DNA of 31,978 bases. Origin: Gammaproteobacteria bacterium. GTDB taxonomy: Bacteria; Pseudomonadota; Gammaproteobacteria; Xanthomonadales; Xanthomonadaceae. Position numbers and translations under genes: made by a program. The stretch is from positions 1 through 31,978 of the forward strand of contig JAPLSI010000157.1 in assembly GCA_026398715.1 (NCBI GenBank), in the 5' to 3' direction. Positions 9,212 through 16,788 of this stretch are shown here, one piece after another. Position 1 is the first letter of the stretch, and each line of letters begins with the position of its first letter. Under the pieces are notes generated by a model. The model made no database searches. It was not told the origin of the DNA and worked only from the letters and a program-made list of their open reading frames with translations.

Positions 9212-9885
9212 TCGCTGGTTTTCAAGCTGTAGCCCTGGCCGCGATGCGTCTGGATCGGGTCGGCGTCGCCGGCCACCTGCCGCAACTTGGCGCGCAAGGT
9301 CTTCACGTGGGTGTCCACGGTGCGGTCGACGGTTTCCGGTGCGTCCCGCCAGACATGGTCCATCAGTTGCTCGCGACTGAAGATGGCGCCCGGCCTGCCC
9401 AGCAACACCGCCAGCAACTGGTATTCGTAGCGGGTCAACGGCAGCCAGGCGCCGCGATAGCGGATGCGCTGGCCGGCAGGGTCATGGCTGAACACGCCAG
9501 CTTCGCGCAAGGCGTTGTGCGATGACGCGGCGCGGCGCAGGCGGGCGCGCACCCGGGCCACCAGTTCGCGCGGCGAGAAGGGCTTCACCACGTAGTCGTC
9601 GGCGCCCAGTTCCAGACCGACGACCCGATCGACCTCGGCGTCGCGCGCGGTGAGGAAGACCACCGGCACTTCGCTGAACTGGCGCAACTCCCGGCATACC
9701 TCGAAGCCACTGATGTCGGGCAGTCCGACGTCCAGTATCACCACGTCGTAAACCTGCGTTCTCAGGTGGGCCAGGGCCGGTCGGCCCAGCAGGAAGTGTT
9801 CAGCTTGCAGGCCATCGGCGCGAAGCGCGTACAACACCGCGTCGGCGATCGTGCTCTCGTCTTCCACCACCAGGATGCGCGACAT
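9208..9885 (-). CDS. creB: Response regulator CreB
   Basis: A 225-residue OmpR-family regulator. The receiver domain begins RILVVEDE and holds the phosphoacceptor Asp52 in VVILDVGLPD and the conserved Lys in YVVKPFS. The C-terminal winged helix contains LTRYEYQLLAVLL and DRTVDTHVKTLRAKLR. The start is supported by a strong ribosome-binding sequence (GGAAGGA, 4 nt before the ATG on the minus strand). It is the first gene of creB-creC-creD and is divergent from rlmJ across 61 nt. The assignment to CreB rather than another OmpR-type regulator rests mainly on the neighbouring creC and creD. Confidence 0.93.
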   Translation of the reverse strand: MSRILVVEDESTIADAVLYALRADGLQAEHFLLGRPALAHLRTQVYDVVILDVGLPDISGFEVCRELRQFSEVPVVFLTARDAEVDRVVGLELGADDYVVKPFSPRELVARVRARLRRAASSHNALREAGVFSHDPAGQRIRYRGAWLPLTRYEYQLLAVLLGRPGAIFSREQLMDHVWRDAPETVDRTVDTHVKTLRAKLRQVAGDADPIQTHRGQGYSLKTSE

Positions 9886-9897
9886 GGGTCCTTCCGT

Positions 9898-9919
9898 TGC
9901 AAGCCGAGGTGTGCAAGCC
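9898..9919. repeat. Short direct repeat in the creB/rlmJ divergent intergenic region
   Basis: TGCAAGCC occurs exactly at 9898-9905 and again at 9912-9919, separated by 6 bp, within the 61-nt region between the divergent creB and rlmJ starts. A TATATC sequence just downstream (about 9931-9936) could serve as a -10 element for rlmJ. The repeat could be an operator, but there is no consensus to assign it to, and it could be chance. Confidence 0.3.
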
Positions 9920-9946
9920 CCGGCCGAGACTATATCCTCGACGATT

Positions 9947-10792
9947 ATGAACTACCGCCACGCATTCCACGCCGGAAACCACGCCGATGTCCTCAAGCAC
10001 GTCGTGCTGCTGGGCCTGGTGGACGCGCTCAAGCGCAAGGACACGCCGTTCTTCGTGCTCGACACCCATGCCGGCCGGGGCCAGTACCTGCTGCAGGGCG
10101 AACAGTCCGACAAGACCGGCGAGGCGCGCGGCGGCATCTTCCGGCTGTTCGTGCTGCACGGCCTTCCTGCCATCGTGCAGGACTACCTCAAGCGCGTTCA
10201 GGCCGACAATCCGGTCGGCGCGCTGGTCAGCTACCCCGGTTCGCCGCTGCTGGTGGCGCAGGCCATGCGGCCGCAGGACCGATTGGTCGCCTGCGAATTG
10301 CAGCCCGACGAAGCGCGCGCGCTGGACCAGTTGTTCAAGCACGACAAGCGTGTCGGCGTGATGGCACGCGATGGATACGGCGCGATCAAGGCGCTGCTGC
10401 CGCCGAAGGAAAAGCGCGGCCTGGTCCTGATCGACCCTCCTTACGAGGCGCAGGAGGCCGAATTCGACCTGATCCTTGCCGCGCTGGCCGAAGGCCTGTC
10501 GCGCTGGCCGACCGGCATCTTCGCTGTCTGGTATCCGATCAAGCAGCGACGCACCCTGCTGCCGTTCTTGCGCAAGGCGGCCAAGTTGCCCTGCAAGTCG
10601 GCCTTCATCGCCGAAGTGCTGGTGCGGCCGGATGATTCACCCCTGCGTCTCAACGGCAGCGGCATGCTGGTCATCAATCCGCCGTTCCGGCTCGACCAGG
10701 ACCTGACCCCCGCCCTGCCGGTGCTGGCCCGACTGATGGGCGAAGGCGGCGCCGACTCCAAGCTGCAGTGGCTAAAACAGGAAGCAAGCTGA
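9947..10792 (+). CDS. rlmJ: 23S rRNA (adenine(2030)-N6)-methyltransferase RlmJ
   Basis: A 281-residue protein matching E. coli RlmJ (280). It begins with the family signature MNYRHAFHAGNHADVLKH. The SAM-binding Rossmann region contains VLDTHAGRGQYLL, and the catalytic N6-methyltransferase motif is DPPYE (in LVLIDPPYEAQEAEF). The enzyme methylates A2030 of 23S rRNA. The ATG at 9947 is the correct start; an in-frame upstream extension is not conserved in character. Its stop overlaps the next start by one base (TGATG), placing it first in a coupled run with a transporter, a small ORF and a deacetylase. Confidence 0.96.
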   Translation: MNYRHAFHAGNHADVLKHVVLLGLVDALKRKDTPFFVLDTHAGRGQYLLQGEQSDKTGEARGGIFRLFVLHGLPAIVQDYLKRVQADNPVGALVSYPGSPLLVAQAMRPQDRLVACELQPDEARALDQLFKHDKRVGVMARDGYGAIKALLPPKEKRGLVLIDPPYEAQEAEFDLILAALAEGLSRWPTGIFAVWYPIKQRRTLLPFLRKAAKLPCKSAFIAEVLVRPDDSPLRLNGSGMLVINPPFRLDQDLTPALPVLARLMGEGGADSKLQWLKQEAS

Positions 10793-12045
10793 TGCGACTT
10801 TCGTCTTCCGCAAGAATCCTGCTGGCCCTGGTGGATGGCCTGGCCATCGGCATTTCACTGTCTTCGGCAAACCCCGCCTGGCTGGCCCGGTCCATCGCCA
10901 TCGCCGAACCGATCGGCGCCCTCTGGCTCGATGCGCTGCGCATGACCATCGTGCCGCTGGTGTTCTCGCTGCTGGTGACCGGCATCGCCTCGACTGCGGC
11001 GACGGCGTCCGCAGGCGGCCTGGCCGCGCGCTCGCTGTTGTTGTTCGTCGTGGTGCTGCTGGCCGCGGCGGTGTTCGGCCAGGTCGCGGTGGAAGGCTTC
11101 CTGGCGCTGTGGCCAATCCCCGCCGATGCCGCCGAAGCGCTGCGCGCAAGCATGGCCGCCAGCGACACGCTCGTGCCACCGGTTGCACCGCTGTCGGAAT
11201 GGCTGGCCGCCATCATCCCGACCAATCCGGTGAAGGCCGCTGCAGACGGCGAGATGCTGCCCCTGGTGCTGTTCGCGTTGCTGTTCGGCTTTGCCATCAC
11301 CCGCCTGGCCCGCGTGCAGATGACGGTGCTCGTGAATTTCTTCGAGGCCGTCGTGGAAGCCATGATGGTGATCGTGCACTGGGTGATCCTGGTGGCGCCC
11401 ATCGGCGTATTCGCGCTGGCCTACGTGGTCGGCGCCCGCGTCGGCATCTCGATCGCCGGCGCGCTTGCGCACTACCTGATCCTGCTGGTGGTCGTGCAGG
11501 TCCTGCTGATCGCGCTCATCTATCCGGCCGTCATGCTGGCCACGCGCGTACCGCTGGGCGTATTCGCGCGCGCGGTCGCGCCGGCCCAGGCCGTCGCGAC
11601 CAGCACGCAGAGTTCGCTTGCCTCCCTGCCGGCCATGGTCGAGTCCACGCGGCAGATCGGTATCGCGCCGCATGTCACCGCAATGGTGCTGCCGCTGGCA
11701 GTATCGGTGTTCCGATTCACCAGTCCGGTCGCGAACCTCGCAGTGGTGCTGTACTCGGCTTCGCTGTTCGGCGTCGAGCTCGGCCTGGTGCACTACGCCA
11801 TCGGCGCGGTAATCGCCCTGCTGATGAGCCTGGCCTCGGTCGGCCTGCCGGGACAGGTAAGCTTCTTTGCATCCATCGCGCCCATTTGCCTGGCCATGGG
11901 CGTGCCGGTGGGCATGCTGCCGCTGCTGTTGGCGGTGGAATCGATCCCGGATATCTTCCGCACCATCGGCAACGTGACGGCCGATGTCGCCATCACCACG
12001 GTGCTCGCGGGCGACGAGGTCGACCCCGAAGGAAGCGCGTCATGA
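10792..12045 (+). CDS. Dicarboxylate/amino acid:cation symporter (SDF/DAACS family)
   Basis: A 417-residue integral membrane protein with about eight hydrophobic segments and two re-entrant regions. Family marks include PLVFSLLVTGIAS, IIPTNPVKAAADGEMLPLVLFALLFG and the serine-rich loop with QAVATSTQSSLASLPAMVES, which correspond to the substrate-binding HP1 region of GltP/DctA-like proteins. It should use a Na+ or H+ gradient to import a C4-dicarboxylate or acidic amino acid; the substrate cannot be told from this reading. The ATG at 10792 overlaps the rlmJ stop and starts with a typical N-terminus (MRLSSSARILLALVDG); a GTG eight codons upstream is less likely. Its stop overlaps the start of the next small ORF (ATGA). 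Confidence 0.9.
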   Translation: MRLSSSARILLALVDGLAIGISLSSANPAWLARSIAIAEPIGALWLDALRMTIVPLVFSLLVTGIASTAATASAGGLAARSLLLFVVVLLAAAVFGQVAVEGFLALWPIPADAAEALRASMAASDTLVPPVAPLSEWLAAIIPTNPVKAAADGEMLPLVLFALLFGFAITRLARVQMTVLVNFFEAVVEAMMVIVHWVILVAPIGVFALAYVVGARVGISIAGALAHYLILLVVVQVLLIALIYPAVMLATRVPLGVFARAVAPAQAVATSTQSSLASLPAMVESTRQIGIAPHVTAMVLPLAVSVFRFTSPVANLAVVLYSASLFGVELGLVHYAIGAVIALLMSLASVGLPGQVSFFASIAPICLAMGVPVGMLPLLLAVESIPDIFRTIGNVTADVAITTVLAGDEVDPEGSAS

Positions 12046-12182
12046 CAACCAACTTCGTGCTGGTCGATTCGCTGTTCAAGCCGGCGCTTTCCGACGACGA
12101 CCTGGATGCGCTTGTCGCCGAGATGAAGCGCCGTGGCAAGATCGTCGTCACCGGCACCAAGGTGGCCTATGCACTGGCTTAG
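12042..12182 (+). CDS. Small hypothetical protein, 46 residues
   Basis: This short ORF starts at an ATG that overlaps the symporter stop by 4 nt (ATGA) and ends at TAG 12180-12182, after the deacetylase start at 12169. The product begins MTTNFVLVDSLFKPALSDDD and ends GKIVVTGTKVAYALA. It has an acidic helix (DDDLDALVAEMKRRGK) followed by two short beta strands, resembling the last helix and wing of a winged-helix fold. I do not recognise a family and give no function. Position, codon use like its neighbours and the overlaps on both sides support a real translated gene, or a translational bridge between the symporter and deacetylase genes. Confidence 0.6.
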   Translation: MTTNFVLVDSLFKPALSDDDLDALVAEMKRRGKIVVTGTKVAYALA

Positions 12183-13152
12183 TCATCCCCTCGCTGCGGC
12201 ATTGCTGATGCTTGCCGCGCCGGCGGCGATGTCTATTGAAATTGCCGAAGGCGCCGCCAAGCCACCATCGCGACAGATTGCCGTCACCATCGACGACCTG
12301 CCGTGGGCGACGCTGGGTGACGCGACGCCGCCGACGCTGGCGCAATTCCATCCGCGCCTGGTTGCCGCGATGAAGGAAGCGGGCATCCCGCTGATCGGTT
12401 TCGTCAACGAAGGCAAGCTGGTGTCGGGCGAGAAGATCGAAACTTCGCGCGTGCATCTGCTCAAGGATTGGGTGGACGCAGGTTTCGACCTGGGCAACCA
12501 CAGCTACAGCCATGCCGACCTGCATGCAGTCGGCCTGGAAGCCTACGAGTCTGACATCCTTCGTGGCGAAGTTTTCCTCAAGCCCTTGCTTGCCGAGCGA
12601 AACAAGAAGCCCGAGTGGTTCCGCCATCCCTACCTGCGCGCCGGTCGAACCGTCGAAGACAAGGCCGCGCTGCAGGCTTTTCTCACCAAGCACGGCTACC
12701 GGATTGCGCCGGTAACGGTGGATACCTCCGACTGGGTGTGGGCAGGCGCTTACCGCACGGCGATTGCCGCCGGCGACACGGCGTCCATGGCCCGGCTGCG
12801 TGGGGACTACGTCCGCTACATGGTGTCGAAAGTTGACTATTTCGAAGACCAGTCCATCCGGTTGCTCGGCTACAACCTGCCGCAAATCCTGTTGATGCAC
12901 GCCAACGAGATCAACGCGGATACGTTTGGCACGCTCATGGCTGCCATTCGCGCGAGAGGCTACGAATTCATCGACCTGGAAACGGCGATGAAGGACCCTG
13001 CCTACCAGCGGGCGGATGCCTACCTGGGCAAATGGGGCCCAAGCTGGATCCACCGCTGGGCGACCGGCGAAGGCCGGCCCAGGGAATTCTATGCAGGCGA
13101 GCCCGTTACGCCCACCTGGGTACTGGCGATGGCCGGGGTCGAATCCGAGTAA
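12169..13152 (+). CDS. Exported polysaccharide deacetylase family protein
   Basis: A 327-residue NodB-type carbohydrate esterase with a signal peptide (residues 1 to about 22, MHWLSHPLAAALLMLAAPAA). The catalytic motifs of carbohydrate esterase family 4 appear in order: VTIDDLPW (catalytic and metal-binding Asp pair), LGNHSYSHADLH (metal-binding HxxxH), FRHPYLRAG, VDTSDWVW and the LMHANEI motif near the C-terminus. It should remove N- or O-acetyl groups from a cell-wall or extracellular glycan in the periplasm; the substrate is unknown. The ATG at 12169 is chosen because it gives a proper signal peptide; it overlaps the preceding small ORF by 14 nt. Its stop lies 3 nt from the stop of the convergent GGDEF gene. 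Confidence 0.88.
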   Translation: MHWLSHPLAAALLMLAAPAAMSIEIAEGAAKPPSRQIAVTIDDLPWATLGDATPPTLAQFHPRLVAAMKEAGIPLIGFVNEGKLVSGEKIETSRVHLLKDWVDAGFDLGNHSYSHADLHAVGLEAYESDILRGEVFLKPLLAERNKKPEWFRHPYLRAGRTVEDKAALQAFLTKHGYRIAPVTVDTSDWVWAGAYRTAIAAGDTASMARLRGDYVRYMVSKVDYFEDQSIRLLGYNLPQILLMHANEINADTFGTLMAAIRARGYEFIDLETAMKDPAYQRADAYLGKWGPSWIHRWATGEGRPREFYAGEPVTPTWVLAMAGVESE

Positions 13153-13155
13153 GGC

Positions 13156-15189
13156 TCAAGCCGGGTCGGCGGACGCGGGATCCGTCGCGCCAGGCCCGCG
13201 TGACGCGGCCCGCGCTGCATACATCGACGCGTCGGCGCGGGCGATGGTGGCGGCCAGCGATTCGCGGTCTTCCCGCAGCGCGCTTCCCACGGTGAATGCG
13301 CGTACGCGATCGGTCAGGAACTGCGCGAAGTCGATCAATACCTGGTCGCCGCGATCGTGACCCTGGCTGTCGTTGATCCGCTTGAAATGGTCCAGGTCCA
13401 CCGCGATGGCAGCCCAACTGGCCGCGACCGGGTGATTGGTTTCGAAGATCTCCAGGTGCCGGCGGTTGTACACGCCGGTCAGCGCATCGCGCACGCTCTG
13501 TTCGTGCAATGCGCGGGTGTGGTGGACCTGGTCGGTGACGTCCACCGCATTGCCGACCACGTATGCCCGGCCGTCCTTTGGCGCCGAAAGCCTCGAGCTG
13601 TAGCGCCAATGGCGGTGGTCGCCCTCGCCCGAACGCACCAGGAACACGCCCTGGTCCTCGCCTTTCGATTGCACGCGGGCGAGGTAGGCGGCGAACGGCT
13701 CGCGGCCGGCGCGTGGCTGGAAGTCCTGCAAGAGGCGGCCCACCAGGGCCTCCGACGGCTGGCCCAGCGCCTGCGCCGCAGCCGGGTTGACCAACAGCAG
13801 GCGACCGTCCACGTCATGCAGGAAGACGAATCCCGCGCTCAGGTTCAACAGGTCGTGCGCCCGCGCCTCGCTCTCGCGCAGCAGCGCGAGAGTGGCCTTG
13901 AGCCGCTGGTTGGACCGGCGCTGCAGCAGATAGAACACGCCCACGACCAGCAAGGTCGCTCCCGCCAGCCAGCCGAGCAAACGCGATTGCCGGTTGCTCG
14001 CTGCAAGGGCGCTCTCCCGTTCGCGCGCGAGTGCTGCTTCGTCCTTCAGGCGCAATACGTCGAGTTCACGCTCGGCATAGGCCAGGCGCGCATCGAAATC
14101 GTCGGCGGCCTTGGCCCGGTCGCTCTGCTCGATTTCGCCGTCGATCTCCAGGAAGCGCGTGGTGTACTCCTCCACTTCGGCGCGCGGCCTGCCCTGCCTG
14201 ATCGCGATGCGGATCAATTCGCGCAGCACGCGCGACTCGTCGCGCTTCAGGCCGAGGTTGCGGAAGCTGCGATACGCGGCATCGAGTTCGCGGATCGCCA
14301 GTGATCGATCGCCAGCATCGAAGGCCGCCAGGCCCAATACCTCATGCCCCATGCCGGTGACCTGGGAGTTCTTCAGCCGCGATCCCAGTTGCAACACACG
14401 CTGGCCGGAGCGCCGCTGCGCATCGATGTTGCCGGCGAGCCGCGCGGTGTGCGCAGACCCCAGCAGGATTTCGGCACTCAACTTCGGGTCGTCGAAGCGT
14501 TCGGTCAGCACTTGCGCGCGCACCAGCGTCTCGTCGGCCTTCGACGCCAGTCCCAACTGGGCCTGCGCCCGCGCCAGGTTCCGCAACAGCCGCGCCTGCG
14601 TGGGCAGTGCGAGGTCGCCGGCAAGGATATCCAGGCCCCGCTGTGCGTACTCCGCCGACAGGGCATGCTTGCCCAGCGAATTGCTCAGCGACGAGTACGC
14701 CAGGTAGACGTCCGCCGAAAGCTCCGGCAACGGCGAACCCTTCAACACCAGTTCGGCTTCGCCCAGGAGTTTCTCGCCCCGGGTGAAATCCTGCATCGCT
14801 ATCGTTGCTCGACTTTCGGCGATCAGCGACCGGGCCTTGAGGATTGGATCATTCGCCGCCTGCGAGGCGACCACCGCGCTTGCGCCGGCAAAGCGCTGGC
14901 AGGGCCAATCGGCAATCACCCGGCAGGCGTTCGCCTGGGCGAGCAGCAGCAGGGCCAGCTCGCGCGAGTCCTTCGAGTCGCGCGCCTGCCTTATCAGCCC
15001 GGGCAATTGCTCGAGCACTTGCTCGGGCTGGTTCAGCGCCTTGTCTTCCAGCGCATGGCGCGGAACCGATGACTCCAGCGCGCCCTTGTCGTCGGCCTGC
15101 ACTGCGAAACTCGCCAGCGCAACCAGCATCGCGAACGCCATTGCGCGCCCGACAGGGACCACGCGGCGGCGGCGAGCCGAAGCAATCAC
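13156..15189 (-). CDS. TPR-TM-PAS protein with a degenerate GGDEF domain
   Basis: A 677-residue membrane sensor-like protein. An N-terminal signal sequence (about 15-32, MAFAMLVALASFAVQA) precedes a periplasmic helical repeat (TPR-like) region to about 380, a coiled segment, one membrane helix (about 405-425, LLGWLAGATLLVVGVFYLL), a PAS domain (about 440-550, with GFVFLHDVDGRLLLVNPAA) and a GGDEF-type domain (about 565-665). The GGDEF part keeps DALTGVYNRRHLE, DLDHFKRINDSQGH and the ending RADASMYAARAASRG, but the central stretch with the GG(D/E)EF signature is missing, with no frame change. Diguanylate cyclase activity is therefore unlikely. The GTG start overlaps the upstream CDF transporter stop by 4 nt (GTGA). 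Confidence 0.85.
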   Translation of the reverse strand: MIASARRRRVVPVGRAMAFAMLVALASFAVQADDKGALESSVPRHALEDKALNQPEQVLEQLPGLIRQARDSKDSRELALLLLAQANACRVIADWPCQRFAGASAVVASQAANDPILKARSLIAESRATIAMQDFTRGEKLLGEAELVLKGSPLPELSADVYLAYSSLSNSLGKHALSAEYAQRGLDILAGDLALPTQARLLRNLARAQAQLGLASKADETLVRAQVLTERFDDPKLSAEILLGSAHTARLAGNIDAQRRSGQRVLQLGSRLKNSQVTGMGHEVLGLAAFDAGDRSLAIRELDAAYRSFRNLGLKRDESRVLRELIRIAIRQGRPRAEVEEYTTRFLEIDGEIEQSDRAKAADDFDARLAYAERELDVLRLKDEAALARERESALAASNRQSRLLGWLAGATLLVVGVFYLLQRRSNQRLKATLALLRESEARAHDLLNLSAGFVFLHDVDGRLLLVNPAAAQALGQPSEALVGRLLQDFQPRAGREPFAAYLARVQSKGEDQGVFLVRSGEGDHRHWRYSSRLSAPKDGRAYVVGNAVDVTDQVHHTRALHEQSVRDALTGVYNRRHLEIFETNHPVAASWAAIAVDLDHFKRINDSQGHDRGDQVLIDFAQFLTDRVRAFTVGSALREDRESLAATIARADASMYAARAASRGPGATDPASADPA

Positions 15190-16097
15190 GCGGAGTCGTC
15201 GGGCTCGAAGAAGCTCCAGCGGATCTCCGGGAAAGCCGCCTTCAGCGCCACTTCCGTTTCATTGATCCGGGCAATGTTGTCGGCCGTCGCGGCCTGTGGA
15301 TCGACCATCTCCGCCTGCACCGCCACCATGATGTCGTTGCCCATCTGCAAGGTGATCAGGCTCCATATCTGCTTGATTTCCGGGCGGGCGGCGATGAATT
15401 GTCGAATCGCCTCGCGCTGCCGCGGTTCGACGCTTTGGCCGATCAGCAGGGCTTTCACTTCGATCGCCACGAACACCGCCACCACGATCAGCAACACGCC
15501 GATGCCCAGCGTACCGATGGCGTCGTAGATGGGGTTGCCGGTGACCATGGTCGCAACCACGGCCACAAGCGCGAACACCAGGCCCATCAAGGCAGCGAGG
15601 TCTTCGCCAAAGATCACCACCAGTTCCGACTGCCGGCTCTCGCGAAACCACTGGCGCAGGCTCTGGTTGCCGCGCGCCTTGTTCACCTCGACCAGGCAGG
15701 CGCGCATCGAAACGCTTTCCGCCACGATGCCGAAAGCCAGCACGCCCACTGCGATCCACGGATAGGTCAGCGCTTCGGTGGAATGCAGCTTGTGCCAACC
15801 CTCGTAGAGGGAAAACATGCCGCCCACCGAAAACAGCATCACCGCCACCAGGAACGACCAGAAGTAGATCTCCTTGCCGTAACCCATCGGATAGTCCGGG
15901 TTGGCGGGCAGTTTCGCCCGCTTCATGCCCAGCAGCAGCAAGCCCTGGTTGCCGCAATCGGCCAGCGAGTGCACGGCCTCGGCCAGCATTGCGCTGGAGC
16001 CTGTGATGAAGGCCGCCACCGCCTTCGCCACGAAAATCGCGAAATTGGCGCCCAGCGCATAGAAAATGGTCTTTACCGAATCGCCTTTGCCGGCCAT
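15186..16097 (-). CDS. Cation diffusion facilitator (CDF) metal transporter
   Basis: A 303-residue CDF-family antiporter, expected to move a divalent metal such as zinc out of the cytoplasm in exchange for protons. About six membrane helices occupy residues 10-205. The metal-binding site in helix 2 is visible in LAEAVHSLADCGNQGLLLLG (HxxxD plus a downstream Asn), and helix 5 has GEDLAALMGLVFALVAV, where Glu-Asp replaces the common HxxxD, as in the ZnT9/SLC30A9-like subgroup. The cytoplasmic C-terminal domain (about 210-300) includes the ferredoxin-like region. Metal specificity cannot be read. It is transcribed first, followed with a 4-nt overlap by the GGDEF-type protein, and is divergent from the GNAT gene. 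Confidence 0.88.
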   Translation of the reverse strand: MAGKGDSVKTIFYALGANFAIFVAKAVAAFITGSSAMLAEAVHSLADCGNQGLLLLGMKRAKLPANPDYPMGYGKEIYFWSFLVAVMLFSVGGMFSLYEGWHKLHSTEALTYPWIAVGVLAFGIVAESVSMRACLVEVNKARGNQSLRQWFRESRQSELVVIFGEDLAALMGLVFALVAVVATMVTGNPIYDAIGTLGIGVLLIVVAVFVAIEVKALLIGQSVEPRQREAIRQFIAARPEIKQIWSLITLQMGNDIMVAVQAEMVDPQAATADNIARINETEVALKAAFPEIRWSFFEPDDSA

Positions 16098-16115
16098 GCG
16101 CTTTTTCTGAATGGA

Positions 16116-16135
16116 TTTAGCGTCAGTTTAGCATC
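16116..16135. promoter_or_regulatory. 11-bp-spaced direct repeat between CDF and GNAT genes (candidate operator)
   Basis: TTTAGCGTC (16116-16124) and TTTAGCATC (16127-16135) are near-identical copies whose starts are 11 bp apart, one helical turn. They lie 19-38 bp before the CDF start in the divergent intergenic region. On the minus strand they supply two -10-like TAAA-containing sequences (GCTAAACTG, GCTAAATCC). A regulator binding one face of the DNA, or a doubled promoter element, would fit; neither is shown. Confidence 0.35.
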
Positions 16136-16179
16136 GGGTGCCGGCGCTACCGCGGCCTGTTTCATGGCAGTCTAGCGGG

Positions 16180-16749
16180 GTGAACGCCACCCGCCGATCT
16201 CGTCCAGTGCCCGGTCCCCGGCGCGCCGAAGCCTTCCAGCTGTCCGACGGCCGAGAAATGGTCGTCCGTCCAATCCAGCCCGAGGATGCCGCGCCCATCG
16301 CCGCTTCGTTCCACCTGCTGAACGAAGATGAAGTCCGGCGGCGCTTCCTGCACATCCTCAAGGCCCTTAGCGATGAACAACTGCACCAGCTGACGCACCC
16401 ACCGGCGGATTCGGAATTCGTGGTGGTCGCTGCCGAACCCCTGCCGCCCGGCGAAGCCCTGGTCGCTGCGGTGGCGCGGCTTGCCCGCGACACCCACAAC
16501 CCGGCGCGCGCCGAGTTCGGGATCCTGGTCTCGCACTTCGTGATCGGCCTGGGCCTGGGCAGGCTGCTGATGCTGCGCCTGATCGAATGGTGCCGCGAGA
16601 ACGCAGTGACCGAACTGTGGGGCGACGTGATGGACGACAACACGCCGATGCTCGAACTCGCCAGCCACCTGGGCTTCCACCGCACGTCCATCCACGGCTC
16701 GCCCGGCCTGGTCCGGATCACCTTGCCGCTGGAACCGACCCGACACTGA
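16180..16749 (+). CDS. GNAT family N-acetyltransferase
   Basis: A GNAT-fold acetyltransferase of 189 residues from the GTG at 16180 (203 if the GTG at 16138 is used; neither has a clear ribosome-binding sequence, and the later start leaves more room for a promoter). The opening LSDGREMVVRPIQPEDA resembles the acetyltransferase domain found at the end of Pat/YfiQ protein acetyltransferases. The acetyl-CoA-binding region is visible as HFVIGLGLGRLLMLRLIEWC, and the C-terminus as DDNTPMLELASHLGFHRT. The substrate, small molecule or protein lysine, is unknown. It precedes mfd on the same strand by 39 nt and may share its transcript. Confidence 0.82.
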   Translation: MNATRRSRPVPGPRRAEAFQLSDGREMVVRPIQPEDAAPIAASFHLLNEDEVRRRFLHILKALSDEQLHQLTHPPADSEFVVVAAEPLPPGEALVAAVARLARDTHNPARAEFGILVSHFVIGLGLGRLLMLRLIEWCRENAVTELWGDVMDDNTPMLELASHLGFHRTSIHGSPGLVRITLPLEPTRH

Positions 16750-16788
16750 CGCGGACGCGACAAGCCGGGCTGGTAAACTGACCGGCTA

